6,757 nt of DNA from Clostridia bacterium (GCA_003246805.1 QKDG01000006.1:1-6757), one strand, 5' to 3'. Shown: positions 1 to 6,757, counted from the first letter of the stretch. Notes: generated by a model not told the origin, from the sequence alone. Numbers and translations: made by a program.

Positions 1-627
1 CTCCCGTTAAAGGAGCATTGTGGCAGCGGGCTTCACATAAACTTATCACTGCTAAGCAACGGAATCAATATTTTCAAGCAAGATAGTGATACTGATAATC
101 ACATTGCTGACAGTTTTATTGCAGGAATACTGAACAGAATAAACGAGATAACTGTATTTTCAAATCCAATCATCAATTCTTATTCACGATTAGGAAAAGG
201 CGAAGCACCAAAATATATAAGCTGGTCACACCAGAATCGCTCACAGCTAATCAGGGTACCGTCACAAAGGGGTGACTTATCACGAATGGAATTGAGGTCG
301 CCTGACCCTGCCTGTAACCCTTATATTGTATTTGCTTTGCTTATATCAGCAGGGCTTGAGGGGATAAAAAATCATTTGGAGCTGCCTCAACCAGTTGACA
401 GGAATCTTTATGAGGTATTAGAACAAGAAACACAGGGAATCGGCACACTTCCTGAATCGCTTGAAAAAGCAATAGAATACGCTAAGAGCAGTTCATTTAT
501 CAAAGAAAACCTAAACGACAGAATTTTGAATTCCTTCATCACTGAAAAGGAATCCGAATGTATAAATTATCAAAAGGCAATTGACAAAAACAACTTTGAA
601 TTTGTTGAATATTTCTTGAACTATTAA
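1..627 (+). CDS. glnA: Glutamine synthetase type I, C-terminal part (5' end outside window)
   Basis: The enzyme makes glutamine from glutamate, ammonia and ATP in the cytoplasm, normally as a dodecamer. The frame is open from base 1, with 208 codons to the TAA at 625-627, so roughly half of a usual ~440-residue protein is present. An ATG at 286 is only an internal methionine, since conserved family sequence continues upstream of it. Visible motifs, numbered from base 1: GSGLH with the active-site His at 12; NPIINSYSR at 55-63; the flap-loop Glu in GEAP at 68; NRS at 79-81, with Arg80 in the substrate/phosphate site; and RMELRSPDPACNPY at 95-108, carrying the metal-ligand Glu97 and Arg99. NLYE at 135-138 holds the tyrosine equivalent to the adenylylation site of enterobacterial enzymes, though such control is not expected in Clostridia. 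The flap segment is about one residue shorter than in the E. coli and Bacillus enzymes. The next gene is an ANTAR regulator, a pairing known in clostridia. Confidence 0.95.
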   Translation, partial: LPLKEHCGSGLHINLSLLSNGINIFKQDSDTDNHIADSFIAGILNRINEITVFSNPIINSYSRLGKGEAPKYISWSHQNRSQLIRVPSQRGDLSRMELRSPDPACNPYIVFALLISAGLEGIKNHLELPQPVDRNLYEVLEQETQGIGTLPESLEKAIEYAKSSSFIKENLNDRILNSFITEKESECINYQKAIDKNNFEFVEYFLNY

Positions 628-660
628 TTGTTACAAAATATGAAAATGCTTTAACAAAAA

Positions 661-667
661 GGGGGGA
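661..667 (+). promoter_or_regulatory. Ribosome binding site of the ANTAR regulator gene (G-run type)
   Basis: Six consecutive G residues followed by A lie seven bases before the ATG at 674, right after an A-run. This is not a classic GGAGG, but it can pair with the anti-Shine-Dalgarno through one G-U wobble. It supports 674 as the start. The strength of the site is inferred. Confidence 0.6.
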
Positions 668-673
668 TAAAGC

Positions 674-1243
674 ATGAGTAATGCTCTGTTGGTTTCAAGC
701 AACGATAAAGGGACTGATATGCTGGTTCAGCTTTTAAAAGCAGAAGAAGCCCCAAAAATATCAACAGTCAGCAATGGTGCTGAAGCCAGACGAATAATTA
801 TCTCAAATGAGTATGACCTTATAATAATAAACACTCCTCTTATTGACGAGTTTGGGCATGAGCTAGCTATAAAAATAACAGACCAGACAACATCAGCTGT
901 TGTGATGATTGTTAAAAGCGAAATTTGTGAGCAGGTAATGGCAAAGGTAGAGGATTATGGTGTTCTTCTTGTTACAAAGCCTTTAAATAAGATGATGTTT
1001 TATCAGACTTTAAAGCTGGCTAATGCAACAAGGAAAAGAATACTCGGCTTTAAATCTGAAAATGTTAGGCTTGCACAGAAAATTGATGAAATCAGGCTTA
1101 TTGACAGGGCGAAGTGCGTGCTTATTCAATATCTTAACCTGACAGAACAGCAGGCTCACAGGCATATAGAAAAACAGGCTATGGATATGAGAGTAACAAG
1201 GACAGAGGTCGCTCAGGGTATTTTAAAAACTTATGAAACTTGA
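674..1243 (+). CDS. ANTAR-domain transcription antitermination regulator with degenerate receiver domain (NitR-like)
   Basis: This 189-residue cytoplasmic protein has two parts. Residues 1-112 have the length and alternating strand/helix pattern of a response-regulator receiver. However, the acidic pair near the N-terminus is replaced (LLVSSND, 5-11) and the phospho-acceptor Asp is replaced by Asn53 in DLIIINTPL, although the conserved Lys102-Pro103 remains. It is therefore probably not controlled by ordinary aspartyl phosphorylation. Residues 113-140 form a charged helical, probably coiled-coil, linker. Residues 137-184 match an ANTAR domain: Asp144-Arg-Ala-Lys147, then AHRHIEKQAMDMR (161-173) and the closing VAQGIL. 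ANTAR domains bind paired hexaloop hairpins in nascent RNA and prevent termination. Its position after glnA resembles nitR of solventogenic Clostridium, so nitrogen-responsive antitermination of glnA and perhaps of this operon is inferred. No clear target hairpin is visible here; one would be expected in the glnA leader outside the window. The domain assignment is firm, the regulon is not. Confidence 0.88.
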   Translation: MSNALLVSSNDKGTDMLVQLLKAEEAPKISTVSNGAEARRIIISNEYDLIIINTPLIDEFGHELAIKITDQTTSAVVMIVKSEICEQVMAKVEDYGVLLVTKPLNKMMFYQTLKLANATRKRILGFKSENVRLAQKIDEIRLIDRAKCVLIQYLNLTEQQAHRHIEKQAMDMRVTRTEVAQGILKTYET

Positions 1244-1246
1244 TAT

Positions 1247-1251
1247 GGAGG
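1247..1251 (+). promoter_or_regulatory. Ribosome binding site that sets the carA start at 1260
   Basis: A perfect GGAGG lies eight bases before the ATG at 1260, in the short gap after the regulator's stop. In-frame ATGs at 1233 and 1245 lie upstream of or overlap this site. They have no comparable purine run, and the protein they would add (MKLDMEEQG) is not typical of CarA N-termini. Confidence 0.85.
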
Positions 1252-1259
1252 AACAAGGT

Positions 1260-2342
1260 ATGGAGCAAAAAGCATATTTAATTTTGGAAAACGGCAATAT
1301 ATTTGAAGGTAAAAGCTTTGGTGCCACTGGCGAAGTTGTTGGCGAAATTGTTTTCACAACAGCTATGACAGGGTATCTTGAAACATTGACAGACCCAAGC
1401 TATTACGGGCAGATAGTTGTTCAGACATTCCCACTTATCGGTAATTATGGTGTTATACCTTCTGATTTTGAAAGCAAGGGCCCTCATGTTAAAGCGTATA
1501 TTGTTAAAGATTGGTGTCAAGAGCCTTCAAATTTTCGTTGTGAGGGTGATCTTGACACTTTTTTAAAGAAGCACGGAGTAATCGGCTTATACGGAATAGA
1601 TACAAGAGCTTTGACAAAAATTGTTCGTGAGCATGGTGTTATGAACGGTAAAATTGTATTTGAGGGCTCACATTCAGGGCTATCGCTCGAAGAGCTTGAA
1701 GAATATGTTATTGTCGATGCAGTTAAATCTGTTACCTGTAAGAATGAAGAGGTATTTTATCCTGAACATAAAAAGCATAAGGTTGTTCTATGGGATTTTG
1801 GCGCTAAGGATAATATCCGACGTGAGCTTGTAAAGCGTGGCTGTGAGGTTACGGTTGTGCCTTCCTACACAACAGCAGAACGTATTTTAGAGCTTTGCCC
1901 TGACGGTATTATGCTTTCAAACGGCCCTGGTGACCCAGCAGAAAATGTTGAAATAATAAGCGAGCTTGCAAAGCTGTGCAAATCAAAAATTCCTACCTTT
2001 GGCATTTGCCTTGGGCATCAGCTACTTGCGCTTTCACAAGGCGCTAAAACAGAAAAGCTAAAATACGGCCATCGTGGCGCAAATCAGCCAGCATTAGAGG
2101 TTGAAACAGGCAGAGTTTATATAACAAGCCAGAATCATGGCTATGCTGTTATAAATGAAAGCCTTGACAATAATGCAAAAATGAGCTTTGTAAACGCAAA
2201 CGACAATACCTGTGAGGGTATAGAATATACAGACATGCCTGCATTTTCAGTACAGTTCCATCCTGAAGCATCAGCGGGGCCACTTGACTCAGCATTCTTG
2301 TTTGATAGATTTATGAAGCTAATAGAGGGAGGAAAGCAATAA
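1260..2342 (+). CDS. carA: Carbamoyl-phosphate synthase small (glutamine amidotransferase) subunit
   Basis: CarA hydrolyses glutamine and channels the ammonia to CarB for carbamoyl phosphate synthesis, which feeds pyrimidine and arginine formation. From the ATG at 1260 it has 360 residues, the usual family length. The N-terminal CarA domain (about 1-150) contains GEIVFTTAMTGYLETLTDPS near 28-47 and GIDTRALT near 112-119. The C-terminal class I glutamine amidotransferase domain (about 174-357) shows SNGPGDP (220-226), the nucleophile elbow GICLGHQ with Cys250, SQNHGYAV (290-297), and the catalytic His334 and Glu336 in QFHPEASAGP. The triad is complete, so the subunit should be active. A longer frame begins at 1233, but the ribosome binding site at 1247-1251 favours 1260. 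Only 16 bases separate it from the ANTAR gene, leaving no room for a PyrR-type attenuator directly upstream. Its stop codon overlaps the carB start by one base, suggesting translational coupling and equal subunit output. Confidence 0.97.
   Translation: MEQKAYLILENGNIFEGKSFGATGEVVGEIVFTTAMTGYLETLTDPSYYGQIVVQTFPLIGNYGVIPSDFESKGPHVKAYIVKDWCQEPSNFRCEGDLDTFLKKHGVIGLYGIDTRALTKIVREHGVMNGKIVFEGSHSGLSLEELEEYVIVDAVKSVTCKNEEVFYPEHKKHKVVLWDFGAKDNIRRELVKRGCEVTVVPSYTTAERILELCPDGIMLSNGPGDPAENVEIISELAKLCKSKIPTFGICLGHQLLALSQGAKTEKLKYGHRGANQPALEVETGRVYITSQNHGYAVINESLDNNAKMSFVNANDNTCEGIEYTDMPAFSVQFHPEASAGPLDSAFLFDRFMKLIEGGKQ
2325..2332 (+). promoter_or_regulatory. Ribosome binding site of carB, inside the carA end
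   Basis: The purine run GAGGGAGG lies nine bases before the ATG at 2342 and within the last codons of carA. The TAATG overlap (stop TAA 2340-2342, start ATG 2342-2344) is typical of coupled translation in a two-subunit enzyme. Confidence 0.8.
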
Positions 2343-5300
2343 TGCCACTGAATAAAGAAATAAAGAGAGTAATGGTAATAGGCTCAGGCCCTATTGTAAT
2401 AGGCCAGGCGGCAGAATTCGACTATGCGGGAACACAGGCTTGCCGTGCTTTAAAGGAAGAGGGACTTGAAGTAATTCTTATTAACTCAAACCCTGCAACA
2501 ATAATGACAGATAATGCAATGGCAGATAAAATATATATTGAACCACTTACCCTCGAAACAGTCAAAAGAGTAATTAAAAAGGAACGTCCTGACAGTTTGC
2601 TGTCAACCCTTGGCGGACAAACAGGCTTGACATTGTCAATGCAGCTTGCAAAATCCGGATTTCTTGATGAATACGGTGTAAAGCTGCTCGGAGCAAATCC
2701 CGAAACCATCGACAAAGCAGAGGACAGGCAGATGTTCAAGGATACAATGCAGTCTATTAATCAGCCTTGTATACCCTCACTTGTTGTTACCGATGTTGAA
2801 AATGCCGTAAAATTCGCTGACGAAATAGGATACCCTGTAATCATTCGCCCTGCGTTCACACTTGGTGGCTCAGGGGGAGGAATAGTATATAATCTTGAAG
2901 AATTGATGGAAATTACAAGGAACGGCCTTGAACTTTCTCCAATTCATCAGGTGCTTGTTGAAAAATGTATTTCCGGCTGGAAGGAAATCGAGTTTGAAGT
3001 AATTCGTGACAGCAAAGGAAACGTTATAACAGTTTGCTCAATGGAAAACTTTGACCCTGTTGGCGTTCACACAGGCGACAGTATTGTAATCGCACCTGCT
3101 GTAACCTTATCAGATAAGGAATATCAGATGCTTCGTTCAGCATCACTAAACATAATCTCTGAATTGAAGGTTGAGGGTGGCTGTAATGTTCAGCTTGCAC
3201 TTCATCCTACAAGCTTTGAATATGCAGTAATCGAGGTTAACCCCCGTGTATCACGTTCGTCAGCCCTTGCATCAAAAGCAACAGGGTATCCTATTGCGAA
3301 GGTTGCGGCAAAAATTGCTATTGGCTATACTCTTAGCGAAATCAAAAATGCCGTAACAGGAAAAACAGCGGCAGCATTTGAGCCTGCTCTTGACTACGTT
3401 GTAGTGAAGCTGCCAAAATGGCCATTTGATAAATTCGTTTATGCAAGAAGAACTCTGGGCACACAGATGAAGGCAACAGGCGAGGTTATGGCTATCGGAG
3501 CAACCTTTGAGGAAGCTATAATGAAGGCTGTCCGTGGTGCTGAAATCGGGCTTGACTGTTTGATAAATCCAAAGCTTGCAAAATTTTCTGATGAAGAAAT
3601 AAGAGAAAAAATTTCACTTTGTAATGACGAAAGGCTGTTTGTTGTTTATGAGGCACTAAGGCGCGGAATAACAAAGGAATATATTAATGAAATAACAAAA
3701 ATTGACCTTTGGTTTTTATCAAAGCTCAATAAGCTAATCGATTGCGAAAAAGAGCTTATGCAGGGTGAGATTAATGATACACTTTACAAAAAGGCAAAAT
3801 TCATGGGATATCCTGATAAGGTTATCAAGAGAATTTCAGGCTGTGAGATAGCAAAACCAGCCTATGCATCATTTAAAATGGTAGACACCTGTGCTGCTGA
3901 ATTTTCAGCTCAAACACCTTACTTCTATTCAAGCTATGATAAGGAAGATGAGGCAAGCCAGTTCATAAAATCACGAAACACAAAAAAGCCAACGGTAATA
4001 GTATTCGGCTCAGGCCCTATCAGAATCGGGCAGGGAATAGAGTTTGACTATGCGTCTGTTCATTGTGTTTGGGCACTTAAAAAGCAAGGCTATGAGGTTG
4101 TAATTGTAAATAACAATCCTGAAACTGTATCGACTGACTTTGACACAGCTGACAGGCTGTATTTTGAGCCTCTCACAAACGAAGATGTCATGAATGTCAT
4201 CAAGGTTGAAAAGCCTTTTGGCGTAGTTGTGGCATTTGGAGGGCAGACTGCTATTAAGCTAACAAAGTATTTGTCAGAAAACGGGATAAATATCTTAGGA
4301 ACACCGGCTGACAGTATTGACGCAGCAGAGGACAGAGAACGCTTTGAAGCACTTTTAGAAGAGCTTGACATCAAACGCCCACAGGGTTATACAATAATGA
4401 ATACTGAGGAAGCAATTGAAATTGCAAACAAAATTCAGTATCCTGTTTTAATGCGCCCTTCATATGTTCTGGGTGGGCAGAATATGATTATTGCCTTCAA
4501 TGATGACGATATAAAAGAATATATGCAGATTATTCTTGCACAGAATATCGAAAACCCTGTGCTCATAGATAAATATCTAAACGGAACAGAAATTGAGGTT
4601 GATGCTATCTGTGACGGTGACGAAATTTTAATCCCGGGAATAATGGAGCATATTGAAAGAGCAGGCATACACTCAGGTGACTCTATTGCTGTATATCCTG
4701 CATGGAATGTAAGCGACGAGCTGACAGATAAAATTATTGAATGCTCAAAGAAGCTTGCAATTTCCCTAAAAACAAAAGGGCTTGTAAATATCCAGTATCT
4801 GATTTATCATAACGAGCTTTATGTAATTGAGGTTAATCCTCGTTCTTCAAGAACAATTCCTTATATTTCAAAGGTTACAGGGGTGCCAATGGTTGAGCTT
4901 GCAACGAAGGCAATGCTTGGCGAAAAGCTTGAAGCTATGGGGTACGGCACAGGTTTATACAAGCAATCCCCATATATTGCTGTTAAGGTTCCTGTTTTCT
5001 CTTTTGAAAAGCTGATTGATGTTGATAATCACTTAGGGCCCGAAATGAAGTCAACCGGTGAGGTTCTTGCGGTTGCAAACACACTTGAAGAGGCTTTATA
5101 CAAAGGCCTTAGAGCAGCAGGCTATAAGCTATCTAAAAAAGGTGGAGTACTCATTACAGTGCGTGACAGTGACAAGTTTGAGATTCCTACCACTGCAAAG
5201 GCTTTCTATGATTTAGGATTTACACTATATGCAACAAAGGGAACAGCTAAGATATTAAACGAGCAGGGAATTCCTGCAAAGCCTGTTGATAAAATACACG

Positions 5301-6382
5301 AATCTGATAACAACACAATAACATTAATAGAGAGCGGAAAAATCGACTACGTTATCTCTACATCTTCAAAGGGAAGAATACCAACACGTGACAGTGTTAA
5401 AATAAGAAGAAAAACTGTTGAACGTAATATCCCGTGTCTGACATCTATTGATACGGCAAATGCTATTGCGGCAAGCTTAAAGAGCAAGTTCTCAGAGCTT
5501 TCGACTGAGCTTGTCAATATCAATGATATGAGAACAGAAAAGCAGAAGCTTGAATTCACAAAAATGCAGGGCTGCGGAAACGATTATATTTATTTCAACT
5601 GCTTTGACCAGAGAATCGACAATCCTGAGGGGCTTTCGCTAAGGCTTTCTGACAGGCATTTTGGAATTGGCGGAGACGGAGTTATTCTTATTGAGCGCTC
5701 AAAAATAGCTGATGCAAAGATGAGAATGTTCAATCTTGACGGGTCTGAGGGTAAGATGTGTGGCAACGCAATTCGTTGTGTAGGAAAATATTTGCGTGAC
5801 AACAAGCTTGTTGATAAAGATATTCTCACGATTGAAACATTAAGCGGAATAAAAACACTTGAGCTTTTATATCATAATAAAGAGGTTAAAAACGTAAGGG
5901 TTGATATGGGCAAGGCAGAGCTTAATCCGGAGCTTATACCTGTATTGCTTGACGGTGATAAGGTTGTAGATAAAAAGGTTGAAATCGCAGGAAAAGAGTA
6001 TAATATCACCTGTGTTTCAATGGGTAATCCTCATTGCGTTGTTTTCCAGAACAATATTGATAATTTTGAAATTGAAAAAATCGGTCCTGAGTTTGAACAC
6101 GCACCAATTTTCCCCGAAAGAGTAAACACAGAGTTTATTAAGGTTATTGATAAAAACACACTTAAAATGCGTGTATGGGAACGTGGCAGTGGTGAAACAT
6201 GGGCTTGTGGTACAGGTGCTTGTGCTGCGGCAGTAGCAGCTGTTGAAAATGGTTTTTGCAATAAAAATGAAGAAATAACTGTTAAGCTTTTAGGTGGAGA
6301 CTTGAAAATAGTCTACACAGATGATACAGTATATATGACAGGAAATGCAGTTGAAATCTTCAAAGGCAAAATTGTGTTTTAA
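2342..6382 (+). CDS. carB-dapF: Fusion protein: carbamoyl-phosphate synthase large subunit joined to diaminopimelate epimerase
   Basis: The 1346-residue product is far longer than ordinary CarB (about 1060-1075) because an entire DapF follows it in frame. The CarB part has the standard order. The carboxyphosphate half is about 1-402, with GSGPIVIGQAAEFDYAG at 14-30, Arg129, Arg169 and the metal-binding EVNPR at 298-302. An oligomerisation region is about 403-550. The carbamoyl-phosphate half is about 551-936, with GSGPIRIGQGIEFDYAS at 556-572 and EVNPRSSR at 830-837. The MGS-like allosteric domain is about 937-1062, with ATKGTAKIL at 964-972 and the usual end near ELVNIND. The DapF part (about 1063-1346) carries both catalytic cysteines, Cys1140 in MCGNAIRC and Cys1289 in ACGTGACA. 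With CarA, the first part makes carbamoyl phosphate from bicarbonate, ammonia and two ATP; the second interconverts LL- and meso-diaminopimelate. Both parts look catalytically complete. The single frame is seen directly; the existence of one uncleaved protein in the cell is inferred. Confidence 0.93.
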   Translation: MPLNKEIKRVMVIGSGPIVIGQAAEFDYAGTQACRALKEEGLEVILINSNPATIMTDNAMADKIYIEPLTLETVKRVIKKERPDSLLSTLGGQTGLTLSMQLAKSGFLDEYGVKLLGANPETIDKAEDRQMFKDTMQSINQPCIPSLVVTDVENAVKFADEIGYPVIIRPAFTLGGSGGGIVYNLEELMEITRNGLELSPIHQVLVEKCISGWKEIEFEVIRDSKGNVITVCSMENFDPVGVHTGDSIVIAPAVTLSDKEYQMLRSASLNIISELKVEGGCNVQLALHPTSFEYAVIEVNPRVSRSSALASKATGYPIAKVAAKIAIGYTLSEIKNAVTGKTAAAFEPALDYVVVKLPKWPFDKFVYARRTLGTQMKATGEVMAIGATFEEAIMKAVRGAEIGLDCLINPKLAKFSDEEIREKISLCNDERLFVVYEALRRGITKEYINEITKIDLWFLSKLNKLIDCEKELMQGEINDTLYKKAKFMGYPDKVIKRISGCEIAKPAYASFKMVDTCAAEFSAQTPYFYSSYDKEDEASQFIKSRNTKKPTVIVFGSGPIRIGQGIEFDYASVHCVWALKKQGYEVVIVNNNPETVSTDFDTADRLYFEPLTNEDVMNVIKVEKPFGVVVAFGGQTAIKLTKYLSENGINILGTPADSIDAAEDRERFEALLEELDIKRPQGYTIMNTEEAIEIANKIQYPVLMRPSYVLGGQNMIIAFNDDDIKEYMQIILAQNIENPVLIDKYLNGTEIEVDAICDGDEILIPGIMEHIERAGIHSGDSIAVYPAWNVSDELTDKIIECSKKLAISLKTKGLVNIQYLIYHNELYVIEVNPRSSRTIPYISKVTGVPMVELATKAMLGEKLEAMGYGTGLYKQSPYIAVKVPVFSFEKLIDVDNHLGPEMKSTGEVLAVANTLEEALYKGLRAAGYKLSKKGGVLITVRDSDKFEIPTTAKAFYDLGFTLYATKGTAKILNEQGIPAKPVDKIHESDNNTITLIESGKIDYVISTSSKGRIPTRDSVKIRRKTVERNIPCLTSIDTANAIAASLKSKFSELSTELVNINDMRTEKQKLEFTKMQGCGNDYIYFNCFDQRIDNPEGLSLRLSDRHFGIGGDGVILIERSKIADAKMRMFNLDGSEGKMCGNAIRCVGKYLRDNKLVDKDILTIETLSGIKTLELLYHNKEVKNVRVDMGKAELNPELIPVLLDGDKVVDKKVEIAGKEYNITCVSMGNPHCVVFQNNIDNFEIEKIGPEFEHAPIFPERVNTEFIKVIDKNTLKMRVWERGSGETWACGTGACAAAVAAVENGFCNKNEEITVKLLGGDLKIVYTDDTVYMTGNAVEIFKGKIVF
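5528..6379 (+). other. dapF: Diaminopimelate epimerase module within the fusion gene
   Basis: About 284 codons from the Met at 5528 match a full-length epimerase (usual length about 270-280). The family opening appears as FTKMQGCGNDY (residues 1072-1082), followed by FGIGGDGVILIE (1107-1118), the first catalytic Cys1140 in MCGNAIRC, MGNPHCV (1227-1233), then ERGSGET (1280-1286) and the second Cys1289 in ACGTGACA. Each half of the pseudo-symmetric fold thus supplies its cysteine. It converts LL-diaminopimelate, the product of the DapL encoded next, to the meso form used in peptidoglycan and lysine. No ribosome binding site precedes 5528: the nearest purine triplet, GAG at 5507-5509, is too far away. 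Independent translation therefore seems unlikely, though coupled re-initiation cannot be excluded. Confidence 0.93.
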
Positions 6383-6389
6383 AGGAGAG
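6383..6389 (+). promoter_or_regulatory. Ribosome binding site of dapL
   Basis: AGGAGAG directly follows the stop of the fusion gene and lies eight bases before the ATG at 6398. A GTG at 6395 is in the same frame and would add one residue, but spacing and codon choice favour the ATG. Confidence 0.8.
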
Positions 6390-6397
6390 ATAGAGTG

Positions 6398-6757
6398 ATG
6401 AAAATCAATGATAATTATCTGAATTTAAAGGAAAGCTATCTGTTTGTAGATATAGCAAAAAGGGTAAATGCTTTTACACAGGCAAACCCTGATAAAAAGG
6501 TAATTAGGCTTGGAATAGGCGATGTTACCTTGCCGTTGGTTCCTGCTGTTGTAAATGCAATGCAGAATGCTGTTGCCGAAATGGGCAAAAAGGAATCATT
6601 CAAGGGCTATGGCCCAGAACAGGGCTACGATTTTCTGAGAAATTCTATAAAGGATTATTATTCAAGAAAATCAGTTGAGCTTGATGCAAATGAGATTTTT
6701 GTATCTGATGGTGCTAAAAGTGACTGTGGCAATATACTTGATATTTTCAGTGTAGAT
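6398..6757 (+). CDS. dapL: LL-diaminopimelate aminotransferase, N-terminal part (3' end outside window)
   Basis: DapL is a PLP-dependent class I/II aminotransferase that converts tetrahydrodipicolinate and glutamate directly to LL-diaminopimelate, bypassing the acylated intermediates of the DapD/C/E route. The 120 visible codons are about 30% of the usual ~400. They match the family from the first residues: NYLNLKESYLF near the start, AKRVNAF, IRLGIGDVTLPL (36-47), FKGYGPEQGYDFLR (68-81) and the cofactor-side motif SDGAKSDCGNI (103-113). The GYGPEQGYDFLR block and AKSDCGN favour DapL over general aspartate aminotransferases. The PLP lysine lies beyond the window. It begins 15 bases after the CarB-DapF fusion, so an enzyme and the next enzyme of the same pathway are encoded side by side. 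Related aminotransferases with other substrates are possible, but the DapF neighbour makes DapL the best call. Confidence 0.93.
   Translation, partial: MKINDNYLNLKESYLFVDIAKRVNAFTQANPDKKVIRLGIGDVTLPLVPAVVNAMQNAVAEMGKKESFKGYGPEQGYDFLRNSIKDYYSRKSVELDANEIFVSDGAKSDCGNILDIFSVD

Noticed and set aside
286..627. A separate 113-residue gene starting at ATG 286.
   Set aside because: The same frame is open back to base 1 and encodes conserved glutamine synthetase motifs (GSGLH, NRS) upstream. The ATG is an internal methionine of glnA.
616..644. Possible promoter for the regulator gene: TTGAAC, 17-base spacer, TATGAA.
   Set aside because: Each box matches consensus at only four of six positions, which is common by chance in AT-rich DNA. 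Transcription from upstream of glnA is an equally good explanation.
628..657. Inverted repeat TTGTTA (628-633) / TAACAA (652-657) in the glnA-regulator gap, considered as a terminator or ANTAR hairpin.
   Set aside because: The stem is only six A/T-rich pairs around an 18-base loop, with no following T-run and no paired hexaloops. It could be chance in such AT-rich sequence.
2381..4020. Repeated 14-base string at 2381-2394 and 4007-4020, within two similar protein segments.
   Set aside because: This is the known internal duplication of CarB's two ATP-grasp halves, with both copies encoding the GSGPI motif. It is not a mobile or recent repeat.
4090..4374. Antisense open frames such as 4090-4374, 2422-2739 and 5590-5829 on the minus strand, and 4827-5015 on the plus strand in another frame.
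   Set aside because: All lie wholly within conserved coding sequence of carB or dapF, have serine/isoleucine-rich low-information translations with no recognisable motif, and are shadows of the real frame.

Overview
The window looks like part of an AT-rich, low-GC Gram-positive genome, most likely an anaerobic member of the Clostridia, possibly Ruminococcaceae/Oscillospirales. This is inferred from the style of the glutamine synthetase, the ANTAR-type regulator beside it, purine-rich Shine-Dalgarno sites, and the use of LL-diaminopimelate aminotransferase (DapL) for the lysine/peptidoglycan precursor. No species can be named from the sequence alone.

Layout: all five genes lie on the + strand with short gaps, as in one operon. 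(1) 1-627 is the C-terminal half of a type I glutamine synthetase (glnA), cut by the left edge. (2) 674-1243 encodes a regulator with a degenerate receiver domain and an ANTAR RNA-binding domain. (3) 1260-2342 is carA, the glutaminase subunit of carbamoyl-phosphate synthetase. (4) 2342-6382 is a single 1346-codon reading frame joining a complete CarB (synthetase subunit) to a complete diaminopimelate epimerase (DapF). (5) 6398-6757 is the N-terminal part of dapL, cut by the right edge. The largest gap is 46 bases (628-673); carA and carB overlap by one base. No RNA gene, mobile element, CRISPR array or convincing terminator is visible.

How the genes fit together: GlnA makes glutamine. CarA hydrolyses glutamine and passes ammonia to CarB to make carbamoyl phosphate for pyrimidines and arginine. 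The ANTAR protein is placed to tune this group by transcription antitermination in response to nitrogen state, by analogy with clostridial glnA-linked ANTAR proteins. DapL makes LL-diaminopimelate and DapF converts it to the meso form for cell wall and lysine, so the last two activities are consecutive pathway steps.

The standout observation is the in-frame CarB-DapF fusion. It joins two enzymes with no direct metabolic link, has almost no linker, and shows no internal ribosome binding site for a separate DapF. Both halves keep their catalytic residues. The main alternative is a single-base error or recent indel at the junction, because a TGA overlapping the putative dapF ATG (an ATGA arrangement) lies in a neighbouring frame.
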